Shown: piece after piece, positions 22,011-32,866 of the stretch | Numbering within the stretch: position 1 is the stretch's first letter | How the letters are laid out: each line of letters starts with the position of its first letter | Origin: Sphagnum compactum | Lineage: Eukaryota; Bryophyta; Sphagnopsida; Sphagnales | Assembly: GCA_965153455.1 (NCBI GenBank) | Contig: OZ234493.1 | Span: forward strand, 17,102,213-17,166,212 | Length of the DNA stretch: 64,000 nt | Direction of reading: 5' to 3' | Position numbers and translations under genes: made by a program | Notes under the pieces: generated by a model | What the model was told of the DNA's origin: nothing | Database searches by the model: none | What the model saw: only the letters and a program-made list of their open reading frames with translations

Positions 22011-25000
22011 GTTTTGAATAGTATTTTGATTCAAATTCAATTTATTATTATGAAATTGGAAATTTATAAAAACATGTTAAAAGCCTTGAATTGTGAGCTT
22101 TAGTTTTTTTTTGTTTCATGATGATGTTTGAAGGAGAAAATAGATGGTATTCATGTAACCAACTATGTGAAGGTAGTTTTTGTTTATGTTCACATTCTAT
22201 AAAAAAGAATAATTCTATAAATGAAAACTAATGGATGAAATGTTGAATTTGGATTGAAAGAACATACTTGTAACTTTCATGAACATCTTCAACATCAAAG
22301 GTAACTTGAGGATTCTCAAGAAGGCTTTCCAATTAATGGGAGTTCTAACATCATCATTGTATGATGCGTTCGGGAAGGATGAATCAATCTTTCAAACTCC
22401 GTGAATGAATTAGGATGTGTTTGGTAACATAAATATCATGATTCTTTTTTGTTCACAAATAGGTTGTATTTTACATTTGTTGTGACAGTTAAACATTTCT
22501 TTTCTTGTAATTTTCGCATCTATGTTTTCTTTGTCTTATTACCTGTCTTTATACGTTACATTGTTTTACTGTTTTAACCAAATTTTAAAATGAACTAAGA
22601 GTCTATGCAAAGAAATATTGAAGCTATCAATCTTCATTTGTCGAGTGCCTTGGATGAATCTAACCTTGTTTCAGCAAAAGCCACAACAATGTTACATTGC
22701 CTTCACTATTGAAAGTGGGCTAATGTTTAAGGAGGTATGGACAAATAACTATTTTCTACTCAGATTGGTGTTCATTTGTGCCATTATAGTGAGCCTTTGA
22801 CTTTAATGCAATCATTGTTGATTCTTTTGTTTGGTTTTGTCACAAATGTTGGCAAACACACAAGGAATAGAAGGTGCAGATGATGTCCATAGTGTGGCAC
22901 AAAAGGCCTTTGTAAAGTATGGTTTTTCGTAACCTATGGTTGATAGGTTTCATTTCATATCAATGTATGTGTACTCTTTCTCTCACATTCTTCCCATGAA
23001 TTTGGGTGTTGTAGCTTAGGAGATATGATGCACGACTAGAGTTTGTAATGAGGGTTCACTTAAATCCACTTGACAACATATCCGAGCATGTTATTAAGAT
23101 CTAAGCCAAAATAAATACATGTGTTATAACGTTATTTCTTCATTAAACTATGTGTGTTGAACATCCTTGGGATTTTTTCCTCATTACTTGTGTTGTTAAA
23201 TTTGTAATTCAAATGTTTGCATGACAAATGTACTATTGGATTTATATTGTGTTTGCATCCAACCAACAAAATAAACAACGGTGAAACACATCAAGGAAAT
23301 CACAATCAAATTTAAGAAATGGACATCATGTAGAAGTTTGACTGATTTGCTATTCATATTAGAACAAGATCATAGTGATGTGTCATCATTTGACATGCCA
23401 CTGCTTGGTGACTCAAACATAAATGATCTTGATTACTTTGATGATAACATGGAGATGGATATGAAAGTTGAAATGTTTGTTGAGGAATGTAGAAAAAGGG
23501 ATAAGGGATACTAGGGTTGGTCTGGGTCTATGAGGTTACGATCATGGACAAGATTGGTGAACAAGAGAGTGAAAATTTTGACATTCAAGTGAACTCCTTT
23601 GCGGTGGGTTTTTTAAACTAGTTCAAATTTCTTGTTCGGTTGACAACAATATGTGTTTTGACTGATATTTAACTTTTGTTATTGAAAAACCTAATTTCTA
23701 TTTGTAATGCAAGCAAATATTCACCATATTGTGAAACCTTTTGGGCAAAGAAAAATTGTTTCGCTATAATTTCACAGCTTCCATTTCAGTTCCACTTTGT
23801 TTTCTAATACTACCAAATTAAATTTAACTGAGGATTAAACTCCCTCTCTGATATAAGATTATCAAATCTAGCATCCACCAGTTCAAATTGGATAAGGAAA
23901 CCATCTAAGTTCTTCAATTTTGTTTCTACCCAAAAATGAGGTGGCATTTTTTCCAATTCATAAAATCATAAATGAAGATGTGGCAATTAACAAAATGGCT
24001 TGTTTACAACCTATAGACATTCACCATTGTTCAAGGTGGTGGGGATATAGAAAACCCATACCTTCATTGGTCTCTCAAATGATTGCACCTTTTTTTTGCT
24101 CAATTTGTTGTAGAGCTTCCAATCTTGCTTAATAATAAGATAAAGTGACGAACTTCAAAATGATCAACAATTGTATAATCACGACGATCAAATGCTAAAA
24201 AATGTAGCAATATGACAATACATACAAGTGTGGTCCAATAACACTTGGGTTGTTCGAATTATGAACTTAAAAAACCAACAATATGCTTTCAGAAAAAGAG
24301 CAGTCATTTATGATGCATCACAAATTTGCATGCATGTGATACTATTAATGATATCAAGCTCAACTTCAATGTAGATTCATGAATCACACTTGTAAAATTA
24401 TAACAAAATATGTGTATATTTTTTTGTCCAAGATTTAATACTAAATGAGTTATTCCCTCCGCCTCTAACACGATTGGTTATCATCCAAAGCACTTATGCT
24501 TCAAAATAGCATGCCACAAATATGGCCTTGTTTTGTTGCCAAAACATGAGAACTTAACTTTTTTCTTTGCACCTTTAAAACATGGAAGAGAAATATCTTC
24601 ATTAAGATGTTGAAAATGACACAATTTGTAGATTGGGACTCTATTTCAAATCACAAAAATAGTGGAATATTTATATAACTTGCAAGAGCAATAACTCCCT
24701 TGACATAATGCAGTTTGAAAACATTACTCCATGTGAATTGATCAACTGCCACATCCTCCATTCTTACATGTATGATTCCACACGTTGTATTGCTTGCTAA
24801 TCAATTTGTAAAAGAAGAAAAGATTTCTAAAGTACCACACTTCTTTGATCATTGTTTTCAAAATTAGTTGACATACCCAATAGCTTAGTTTACGATGGAC
24901 TGAAATAACTGAATGGAATTGAGATGTCCCAAGGACCTAAATTATGGGAGCACCTTCTAGTGACCTTGTCCCCTACCCAACCATTGATTAAACAAATGGC

Positions 25001-25450
25001 TAATTTGAGGTTGATTGCCCTAAAGAGGAGCGCAAAGGCCATAGCCTTTCATTTCAAATTCCCCATAATTTAGTAAGCACATGTTATAAGGGGTTCATTT
25101 AAAAAATATGTGCTATTTCTGAGATGTCGACTCTATAAGCTCACTCCCTATTTAACACCCTTCCTTAATTCGGGTAAGGTATTTTCACTCTTCATTTACA
25201 TTCAAGAAGTTATGTATTTGCAAAAATCTGAAATGTGAAACCTTATGTGGTAATAGACTTTCCAGATGGGAATCGGGCAAGAGAAAGAAATTTGGACACC
25301 AGGTCAGCACATCTACTAACCTTAGATAAGATGAAAATTATTCATTATCTAATAGCAATTTGCTGTGTATAATGGAAGGCCATAGTAAATATTTCATGCA
25401 CAAATCCTGGACCTGAATGCAGATTAACTACAAAGAGGACATACAACCAT
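22011..25450. other. Spacer
   Basis: AT-rich. The only frame with a protein-like look is 23281-23514 plus (78 codons, acidic second half with SNINDLDYFDDNMEMDM); I do not recognise it and it may be transposon debris. Nothing else supported. Confidence 0.4.
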
Positions 25451-25507
25451 AATGTCAAAACTCCTCATAATGGCAACACCTGCCTTATGTAGGGACAAAA
25501 AATTATG

Positions 25508-26013
25508 TTATGGAAAGTTTTTGTGTGCTGCACTTTTTAATTGCCAATATAGCTTCACATCTTGCCATTGCCTTTGCTTTGTTCCTGGGTTTGTTATAGA
25601 AGAGGTTTGGCAGAATATAACAAAATGCCATCGCTTGGTTTTCCACCACAGGTTCAAAAGCTGGAAATTGTTACCTGGAAGTGGAATCCCTGAAAGGTGT
25701 GCCTCTATTAGAATCATAGTCCCTTTGTAATAATTACAGCAAAGAGAGTGGCATCATGTTGTGCCAGAGAAGCAAAGAAGAGTTGTATAGAAGATAACCA
25801 CTAAGAGTGCTGAAACATATAAACACCAAATGTTTGATAGCGCATCCATAGGTGCAGGGATCTAATGCATGCCCATTTTGCAACAAGCTCCCAGTAGGAT
25901 GTTGACACTCTTGGTGTACATTGCAAAATGCACACATCCAAACACCCATTAGCTGTTGCAATGCAGACTTTCTCTTGAGATGTGGTGGGGAAAACCAGAA
26001 CCATTGGAAACAA
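25508..26013 (-). other. Minus-strand exon-like fragments, unrecognised
   Basis: Two frames on the minus strand (25717-25508, with EAHLSGIPLPGNNFQLLN and a CCAG/GTAACA donor; 26013-25801, with EKVCIATANGCLDVCILQ) have balanced composition compared with the AT-rich spacer. They could be decayed exons of the gene fragments upstream. Family unknown and individual exon borders uncertain. Confidence 0.2.
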
Positions 26014-26988
26014 TCATCATACAAAAGCTATGTATTTAGAGAATGACTACCTTTTGCAACTAATTTGCAACATATGGATGGCAGGCAGGTTTTAATCTAT
26101 CAGCATTCCAAGGAAGGATGCTTACACTGAACTGCAAAGCCCTTGGATTGCAAAATCAGTTTTGTAGTCTATAGAAACACTATGTAGGGATGGTATTTTG
26201 ATTTTTGGCAAGGTGGAGTGTTGTAGTATAAGGTTTTGTCAAGTAGACAAATTTTTGGAAACATCAAAGCAAATCTTCATCAAGGACCTTTGAGTATAAT
26301 CTGTTAAGTGAAAATTAAGTGAAGTGTAATCATTGATCACGATGAATGCCATGTAAGGATTCAAGACACTTCAATGAGGATGCTCATTTTGATTCCTGAC
26401 CAGGAGATATATGCTCACATATGGGTTAAGAAACCAAAGCTTACTTGATAACAGCTACGACTGCAACAATAGAACTGCCATCTCCATCTATGTGTATAGC
26501 CTGTGACCGTTCCCCAGTCCAAAAAACAGTAAGAGCAGAGCCAGTTAATGTTAGTAGGTGTAAATTTTGCTCAGTGTTTGCAGGTTTTGCTCATTGTTGT
26601 TGTATTCAATTCTACTCAACTTCAGCAATTACTGATAGACTGGATTGAACGAAGCATCATCTTTCTTCCCAAAGCAGATAAGCAACACTGACCTTAAAAG
26701 AGAAAGGAAAAATTAGAGTATATAGAAGACACACCTTGAGGAGCCTCGAAGTCACAAGGGTGATGCAAATTCAGCCAGTTACATTGGTGGTAAATTGCCA
26801 TAGCATGTATGGCATATAGTCCTGTGACACTGAATCTGTAGAAGTCACATCCAGAGACACATGCACTAATATTGGGCTTTTTGGCAGATTATGAAATTGT
26901 TTTGCAATGAGAGATGATTATGTGCTGTGACATTGTAATTGACATAAAGCTCATTGACCTTGTTGTGCTCCTCCACAATGCAACCTAC

Positions 26989-27265
26989 CATTTGTCTCCT
27001 TCACTTTGAATGTAAATTCTTTAACTGGATCACTATAAAGGGGTCCATTCACCCACCCATTGCTCAGCTTGGCATGGTTCTCAGTAGGTTGTAGCAGGGG
27101 TTCTGAGTGTGGCTTGGGGAACTTTGAGATGAAGAGCGAGTTTTTCAGCTCAGTCATCTGAGACACACTGGAGGTCAGGGACTTCAGTTGCAAAACTGTG
27201 TCATGAAAACACTCATGGATTATGTCAAATTCCTTCTCTCTCCCGTGCAGAGTTTTGAGAACACT
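26989..27265 (-). CDS. Exon with good splice borders, unrecognised protein
   Basis: A TTTTGTAG acceptor precedes, and a GTAGGTTG donor follows, an open 277-bp block. It reads SVLKTLHGREKEFDIIHECF then HDTVLQLKSLTSSVSQMTEL, followed by a Pro/Asn-rich stretch and VKEFTFKVKETN. The first part looks like an amphipathic helix, possibly coiled coil (heptad-like L/V spacing in VLQLKSLTSSVSQMTELKNSL). The coding look is stronger than in neighbouring frames. It may belong to the same minus-strand gene as the fragments at 25.5-29.1 kb. No family recognised. Confidence 0.4.
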
Positions 27266-27269
27266 CTAC

Positions 27270-28760
27270 AAAATCCTCTACCTGCAGATATTGGACATTA
27301 TCCCACCATTTTCAATGGTGGAATACAGTAGCTACCGGTTCTTGTTTAGAAGGCACAGTTGTCATCAGCTGATATGGATAGCTTCTAGTACAAAAATGTA
27401 AATATACACTCAGAGCCATGTGAGCATGTCATCTGAGTCTTGAGAATTTTTCTCTTGCCATCATCATCTGGTGAATGATAGCTTTTTACTTTATCTTGTG
27501 GGCTATGCCAATGTATGAAAAAGACAAGCTAGACAGAATGTTGTCAAATTCAAAATGCGATAAGGGTCGTAAGTTGCATGATTTCCCAGCTTCCTGCAGG
27601 TTCCACAGATCGCATCTTATAAAAGCTCTTCAGAGGTTTTTAGAGCTTATTTCCAGAACAATTAGAATAACTTCTGATAAGTTTGAAAGAATGCAATTGG
27701 TGATTGAGCCTCAATTTATGTGGCCTCCACAGTCAAATGAACTTGTCTTACATTGTTGTAGGTCATCACCCTGCCTTTTCATGGTTAGTCAGTAGTAGAG
27801 AATTTTATCTCCCTAGAATACACATGGAAAAGGGCAGCCGAATGTTGACCTGCTCAAACAATAGATAATGAATCATATTGCCCATTATGGATCAGAATTT
27901 CTGGAAAAGTTACTAAGGTAGTAGCATTATACAATGAGCTGAGAGTTCTATAGCACAGGAATCCCTCATCCCAAACTAATTCATTAAGGGTGACCCAGCT
28001 TGTGGCCAATTTTGTAACAAGGTAAGAGGCTTGCATGTGATTGATTTAGCCAAAATTCGAATGCTTCAAGAGCCCAAATTCACTCTAACCAGTAAAGATG
28101 CAACGGAAGGAGTTTGTCCAGACTATTTCTCCTATGTGTCAGTTATGATGTTGCAATAAAATTCCAGCTATTAAAGTAAAATCCTTGTGGAAGCCAAGGA
28201 ATTGAAGTAATGTACATGTGGCTTTGACCAGAAAAAAGTTACAATAAAAGAAGACAAATCTACAGATTATAAGACAGATAGAGAGATAGACTTACAGAGA
28301 TGCAACCAAGGCGATTCTTTGCCCAGACTTTTGAGACCCACTTGCCTTCAAATGGGCTAGCACAGAGGCTTTGTTCCCATAAACTCTCCACTGCCAGTAA
28401 CTGCTTCACAAGCACCCAATGCCAGACATAAGCTTAAACACAAATTTGCCATGCTAATGTTCACAAATGAAGGTTCATATAATTCACATGACTCAATTGT
28501 GCAGTATGGCCATCAAACTTATCCATAAACTGGATGACATAGCGACAGGTATTTCTCTCCTATTTTGTGGGTTGTAGTTCTCCATACACTTCATCCAGCA
28601 TTCTATCTATTGAAAACCTCTTTTCTTTTCACTCACTAGTTGTCAAAGTTTCAAGAATCAAAGGTCTTGCATCATTTGCGGAAAGAATAGTACTTCCAGC
28701 AAGTCATCAAAATGAGAGCTTTCCAAAGTCAAAAACAAAAGCAAAGTGACCACCTGGACC
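27270..28760. other. Introns or decayed genic DNA, nothing recognised
   Basis: Balanced composition, scattered short frames on both strands (for example 27475-27795 plus). None shows a family motif or paired splice borders. Confidence 0.35.
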
Positions 28761-28767
28761 AAATCCA

Positions 28768-29115
28768 CTAGTGACCGCAAAGCAAGTGGGTTAAGTCTAT
28801 TCCCAAATTGAGCTCCATAGGCATTCCTTCTTGGAGGCTATAATTGGCCATGACAGTTAATGTGGATGCCATGTTAGTCATAAAATGACCTAAAAAAAGA
28901 ACAGAATCATGCAACCAGCAGGTGCAACTGAATATTCGCTTAGGACCAGCCTTCAGATGCAAATAGGACTGGACAGTGCTTTGATTGCCTGGAACTTGGT
29001 CAAATAGAGCCACTGTGTGGTCGCCACCTGCCACCACAAAGAGGGGTCGTTTGCCATCCTCGGATCCCCAAAACAACATGGACCATTCATCAACTTTAGA
29101 ACTGTACCTGACCAA
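28768..29115 (-). CDS. Exon-like frame resembling a beta-propeller blade, uncertain
   Basis: The minus frame of 115 codons includes DEWSMLFWGSEDGKRPLFVV then AGGDHTVALFDQVPG. 'VxGGDHTVxLFD' is the turn-and-strand pattern of WD40-like repeats, which serve as protein-interaction platforms. The rest (YLHLKAGPKRIFSCTCWLHD) gives no further repeat. Just downstream, in another frame, ILSANDARPLILETL suggests continued coding. The call is a resemblance only; no specific protein was recognised. Confidence 0.25.
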   Translation of the reverse strand: MVRYSSKVDEWSMLFWGSEDGKRPLFVVAGGDHTVALFDQVPGNQSTVQSYLHLKAGPKRIFSCTCWLHDSVLFLGHFMTNMASTLTVMANYSLQEGMPMELNLGIDLTHLLCGH

Positions 29116-29930
29116 GACTGGAATGCAATTTCAATTCAAACAATACCCGTCACTTGTGAGGAATACAAACACGGAAGCAGAAAACTTTAGCAAGAATATA
29201 ACTGGAACATACCACTAATTGACACCGTTATCTTCTGGCAAACCAGTAGCAAAATGGATATGGTTGTGCTTCATTCACTTTCGTCCTTGCTCCCATATTT
29301 GATCCATGCATTTTGTGTATGTCCCATGCACACAAACTTTGAACCCAACCCAAAATTTCAGCACTTCACTGTAAGTACACCAGCAGAAAGAATTGCATAC
29401 ACAGTTGAAAAGTAAGCAAGACAAGCCTTAGACCTAGGGGCCTATTCCTTCCTTACATGCAAGTAGTGATCAGATTGATGCTTTTGCTCTCATTTTCTTA
29501 ACAATTCCATCTATTTACCTGGGATTTCTTTGGCAGATGTGATTGGTTTTAGCAACACCTCTAATCCCACAGTCTGCATCAAAACCAAAAATAAAATTAC
29601 TAGCAATGTAAATGGAACTCTAGACAATATCCCTATGTTGACACCCAAATCATGAATGCGGAGTTCATATTGGGAGTATTGCCATTCAAGTGAGAAGAGA
29701 AGAGAAGAAGGATCTTGCATTCACTATAAAACAGGCTCATTGCATATGGTATTGAGAACAGTAACAAAGGGAGGATTGGGGTTGGTTGAAATCCAGAATT
29801 GAAGCAAAAAATTGAAAGCAATGGAAAAAAAAATTCCAAACAGAAACCCCCACAGTAAGCCACATTTGCTCCCCAACATAACTAGTAGGAAGGAGTAGAT
29901 CCTTCTTATAGTGTAGAGGGCAGAGCTTAC

Positions 29931-32536
29931 AGGAGGCATGTCAATAAAGTAGTTTATATGGTTGAAAGCAATGGACAGTGGCTGAAATGGTAGAACCATT
30001 CCCTTCTTGGGCAGTACTACATCTGCTTCAGCCACTGCATCAGACCGGTCTGAATTTGCTCCTGCTGAAATACTGGATCGCTGTGACACACTGAAGAGCA
30101 ACCTGTACACAATTTGCATTTGACATGGTTGAGTTCAAGCAGGCTATAAACTCAGTCATGTTATATTCAGATCTCCATGTGTGATTTGCCATTATCACTA
30201 TTTGAAGCATGATGACTGCAAGATGGTTGATTATGCGAAATAACACATTTTCTTAAAACAATCAAGATACCTGATGGATTGGACTGTAACTGTTGTTGTT
30301 TAGGGTGAAGCACCATAAATGCAATGTAGCAATACCATGCCAATGTTAGGAAAAAATCAGATATGGGAGTTCATGACATACTGTTAAGTTCAATTGGCTA
30401 CTCTGGAATCTGAGGATTGCTGCCAGATGATGTTGTAAGAGATCCATTCTTCACATTGCCTGCATCTCCAATCTTATTTCTCATTTTTTCATCAAAAGAC
30501 TCCTGTGACAGCACTGCTTTTGGCTTGTTAAGAGCTGCAACCACCGAAACAGCATGAGTCAGTTATGTTGGATATGGACACCAGTGGTTTGCTTACGGGC
30601 TGAATCCATTGCTAAGAGTACAACAACACTGTCTCGAGAGGTCATCTCCTCCACATACAGCAAGAGGTGGAGTGGTCAAACCGCAAGATAACTTCGAATG
30701 ATATTGCAGTCCTCCGTAATGATTGATATGAGGTTGTTTAGGAATCTATGATTGGCAAGAGAAATGAAATGAAGAACAAGATACCCGCTGCATCACCCCC
30801 TTTGCCAAGTTCAGTTCATGAATACATGAGGGAGCCACAGGACTAGAAGTGTCTGGTCATTTGACTCTCTGGGCCATTGCTTAACCGCAGAAAACCATTT
30901 GGTGTGAAGCTACAACTAAAATGTAGCTCTTATCAACAGTGAGACTTGACATGTGATGCATCTGACTACAGATCACTCACTGTTGTGTGGACACATGCAG
31001 ATGACTAGATTTTCATGCGATATGCTCTTGAAGGATTGGAGATCCACTCAGGGTTGAGATAGATCAGGAAAAAGCGGCACACGAAGTTCAATAGAATAGA
31101 ATAAGCCATCAAGACTCCTACATCGAACCAATACCAGTAGCCTCTGTCGAACATTCCCTGCCCCAATAAAATTTCTCTTCCAAAAGTTAATCCATCATCT
31201 GCTTCCCCTTGCTACAAAATGAGGCCACAAGATGGCATCAACATATTGGAGATATTTAGACTTCATTGAGGCACTAAAAATCTAGCAGTGGATGAGACAA
31301 TGAAGAGCAGTCTAGATGACACAACTCATATCTAGAAACCTCCCAAAGGCTGTTGTCGCATTACGCTCTAACCTGAAGTGCCTCAGGCTCCCAGGGGCAC
31401 TCTCATGCAAGAGAAGATGCAGGGGATAATCACATGGACACACTAAGATATGCATACCTTGTTCCACCATGGAGCTAGAAACTCATTTACAGAAAGAACA
31501 TCTAGTGCATAGGTGAATGGTGACAGCCAATACCCCCAAATCCACTAAGGAGGAATATTCGCTGTAGAGTAGATTGATATGTAGAGCATATGTCAGACAA
31601 CATATACTTCAGGACTTTAGTTGCAAAACAAGCTTACCATCTTAATGTGCCAGTACTTCAAAAAAGAACCATGTCTAAACCCTGCAAGACTTATGAGGCT
31701 GGTAGAAGAGACATCTTTGGGAGGGGAACATGGCAAAGTGGTACCTCTGGAAACAATAAAGCCTCCTAATGCCAGTAAGATCACAATGCAGCAGGCTGAT
31801 AACCGATGCATTGCACAGAGCACCAGCCATTGCTGGAAGAAGCTGAAGAAAGGAAACAATTGAATGAGAGGCGGCAGATCAGTGACAGAAACAGCTGAGT
31901 TTTGGTTAGGACACGGGGTCCTGAAATCTACTCGATGTGACTTTCAGTAAAAGAACAAGTTTCTGGTGCATAGCCAATATGGTACATGGAAGTTCTGCCT
32001 GATTTCAAAACCACACAGTGAGGGCTTGCAAATTTGAGTTCACCATTGAGTACACAACATACTACGATGACTCTAAGGTTAAAGACCTTTCACATACCAA
32101 TCATTCTTGAGTCTTACATTAAATATTCGGAGAACAATCTTTCTGCTTGACAAACACATTGGAAATTCAAGGGCTGGACTAAATGATGAACAGACCTCAA
32201 GTCAAGATCACAGACATGCATCGATCATAAGGAAGGTTTTCACCGCAAGCTTGAGATAGCTGCTTGTGGGCTAGCTTCAGTAGCAAAACCAATGGTCCAG
32301 TATGTCAGAATCATCCAGGTAAGGGTTTCAAAGATGGACAAGGGCAATCGTAAAAAGTAGGAAGGAAGTACAAATGCCCATGGTTGCTTGTAAAATACTG
32401 GCATGAACCCATTGAACAAGACATTTATAAGACCAAAGAGCATGGCACCAATATACAGGATCCCACTGTTTACAGTATTTGGGTGCAATTTAGTCTGGAG
32501 AAACACTGACAGTGTGATGAAAGCCACAATTGAAAT
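29931..32536 (-). pseudogene. PDR-type ABC transporter (ABCG full-size subfamily) remnant
   Basis: Five exon blocks in gene order match a plant PDR/ABCG transporter. (1) 32536-32244: VFLQTKLHPNTVNSGILYIG, LFGLINVLFNGF, MPVFYKQ, PWAFVLPSYFLRLPLSIFE; transmembrane domain 1. (2) about 31845-31740: SFFQQW...LALGGFIVSRG. (3) 31544-31458: [29 protein letters not shown] with a GTATGC donor. (4) about 31157-31035: RGYWYWFDVGVLMAYSIL, FLIYLNP. (5) 30534-30401 linker (KPKAVLSQESFDEKM), then 30061-29931, KKGMVLPFQPLSIAFNHINY FIDMPP with a GTAAGC donor. Such proteins export hormones, waxes or terpenoids at the plasma membrane. Both nucleotide-binding domains are missing, and in-frame gaps follow NGF (about 10 residues) and FYKQ (about 6), plus a larger gap in block 2. 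It cannot hydrolyse ATP as seen. Confidence 0.85.
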
Positions 32537-32866
32537 CTGCCAGACAGTCTATGCTGTTTCTGCATTAACTCGCGGTGCACCCTGCACACCAAATGTTATT
32601 CCAGTATACGGGTTGTTCTTTTCACCATGCTGTTCATATTCCATACATTCATGTACGACATGTGTCATTGCAATATTTACACCCATTGTTTTTTCATACA
32701 CCTGATCCAGCTTCTGACTTTCTGTGCTGCTCTCTGGAACTGGAAAATCTTGGGAAGGTGCCAGGGTTCGTTTCTTGCAGCAAAAGCGCCCAGAGTGTTG
32801 AAGCTTTGGTTCCGGTGTTTGAGCATGATCTTGGATGGCTTGGATGGATCGACGTTTGATCTCATT

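Noticed and set aside
27475-27795. Plus-strand 106-codon frame, initially protein-like (KALQRFLELISRTIRI)
   Set aside because: Opposite to all neighbouring exon signals, with no family motif or splice partner.
26989-29115. Assigning the minus-strand fragments to APC4, RIC1, MED16 or HIRA
   Set aside because: Compared by eye with the characteristic motifs of these WD40 proteins; none matched, so they were left unnamed.
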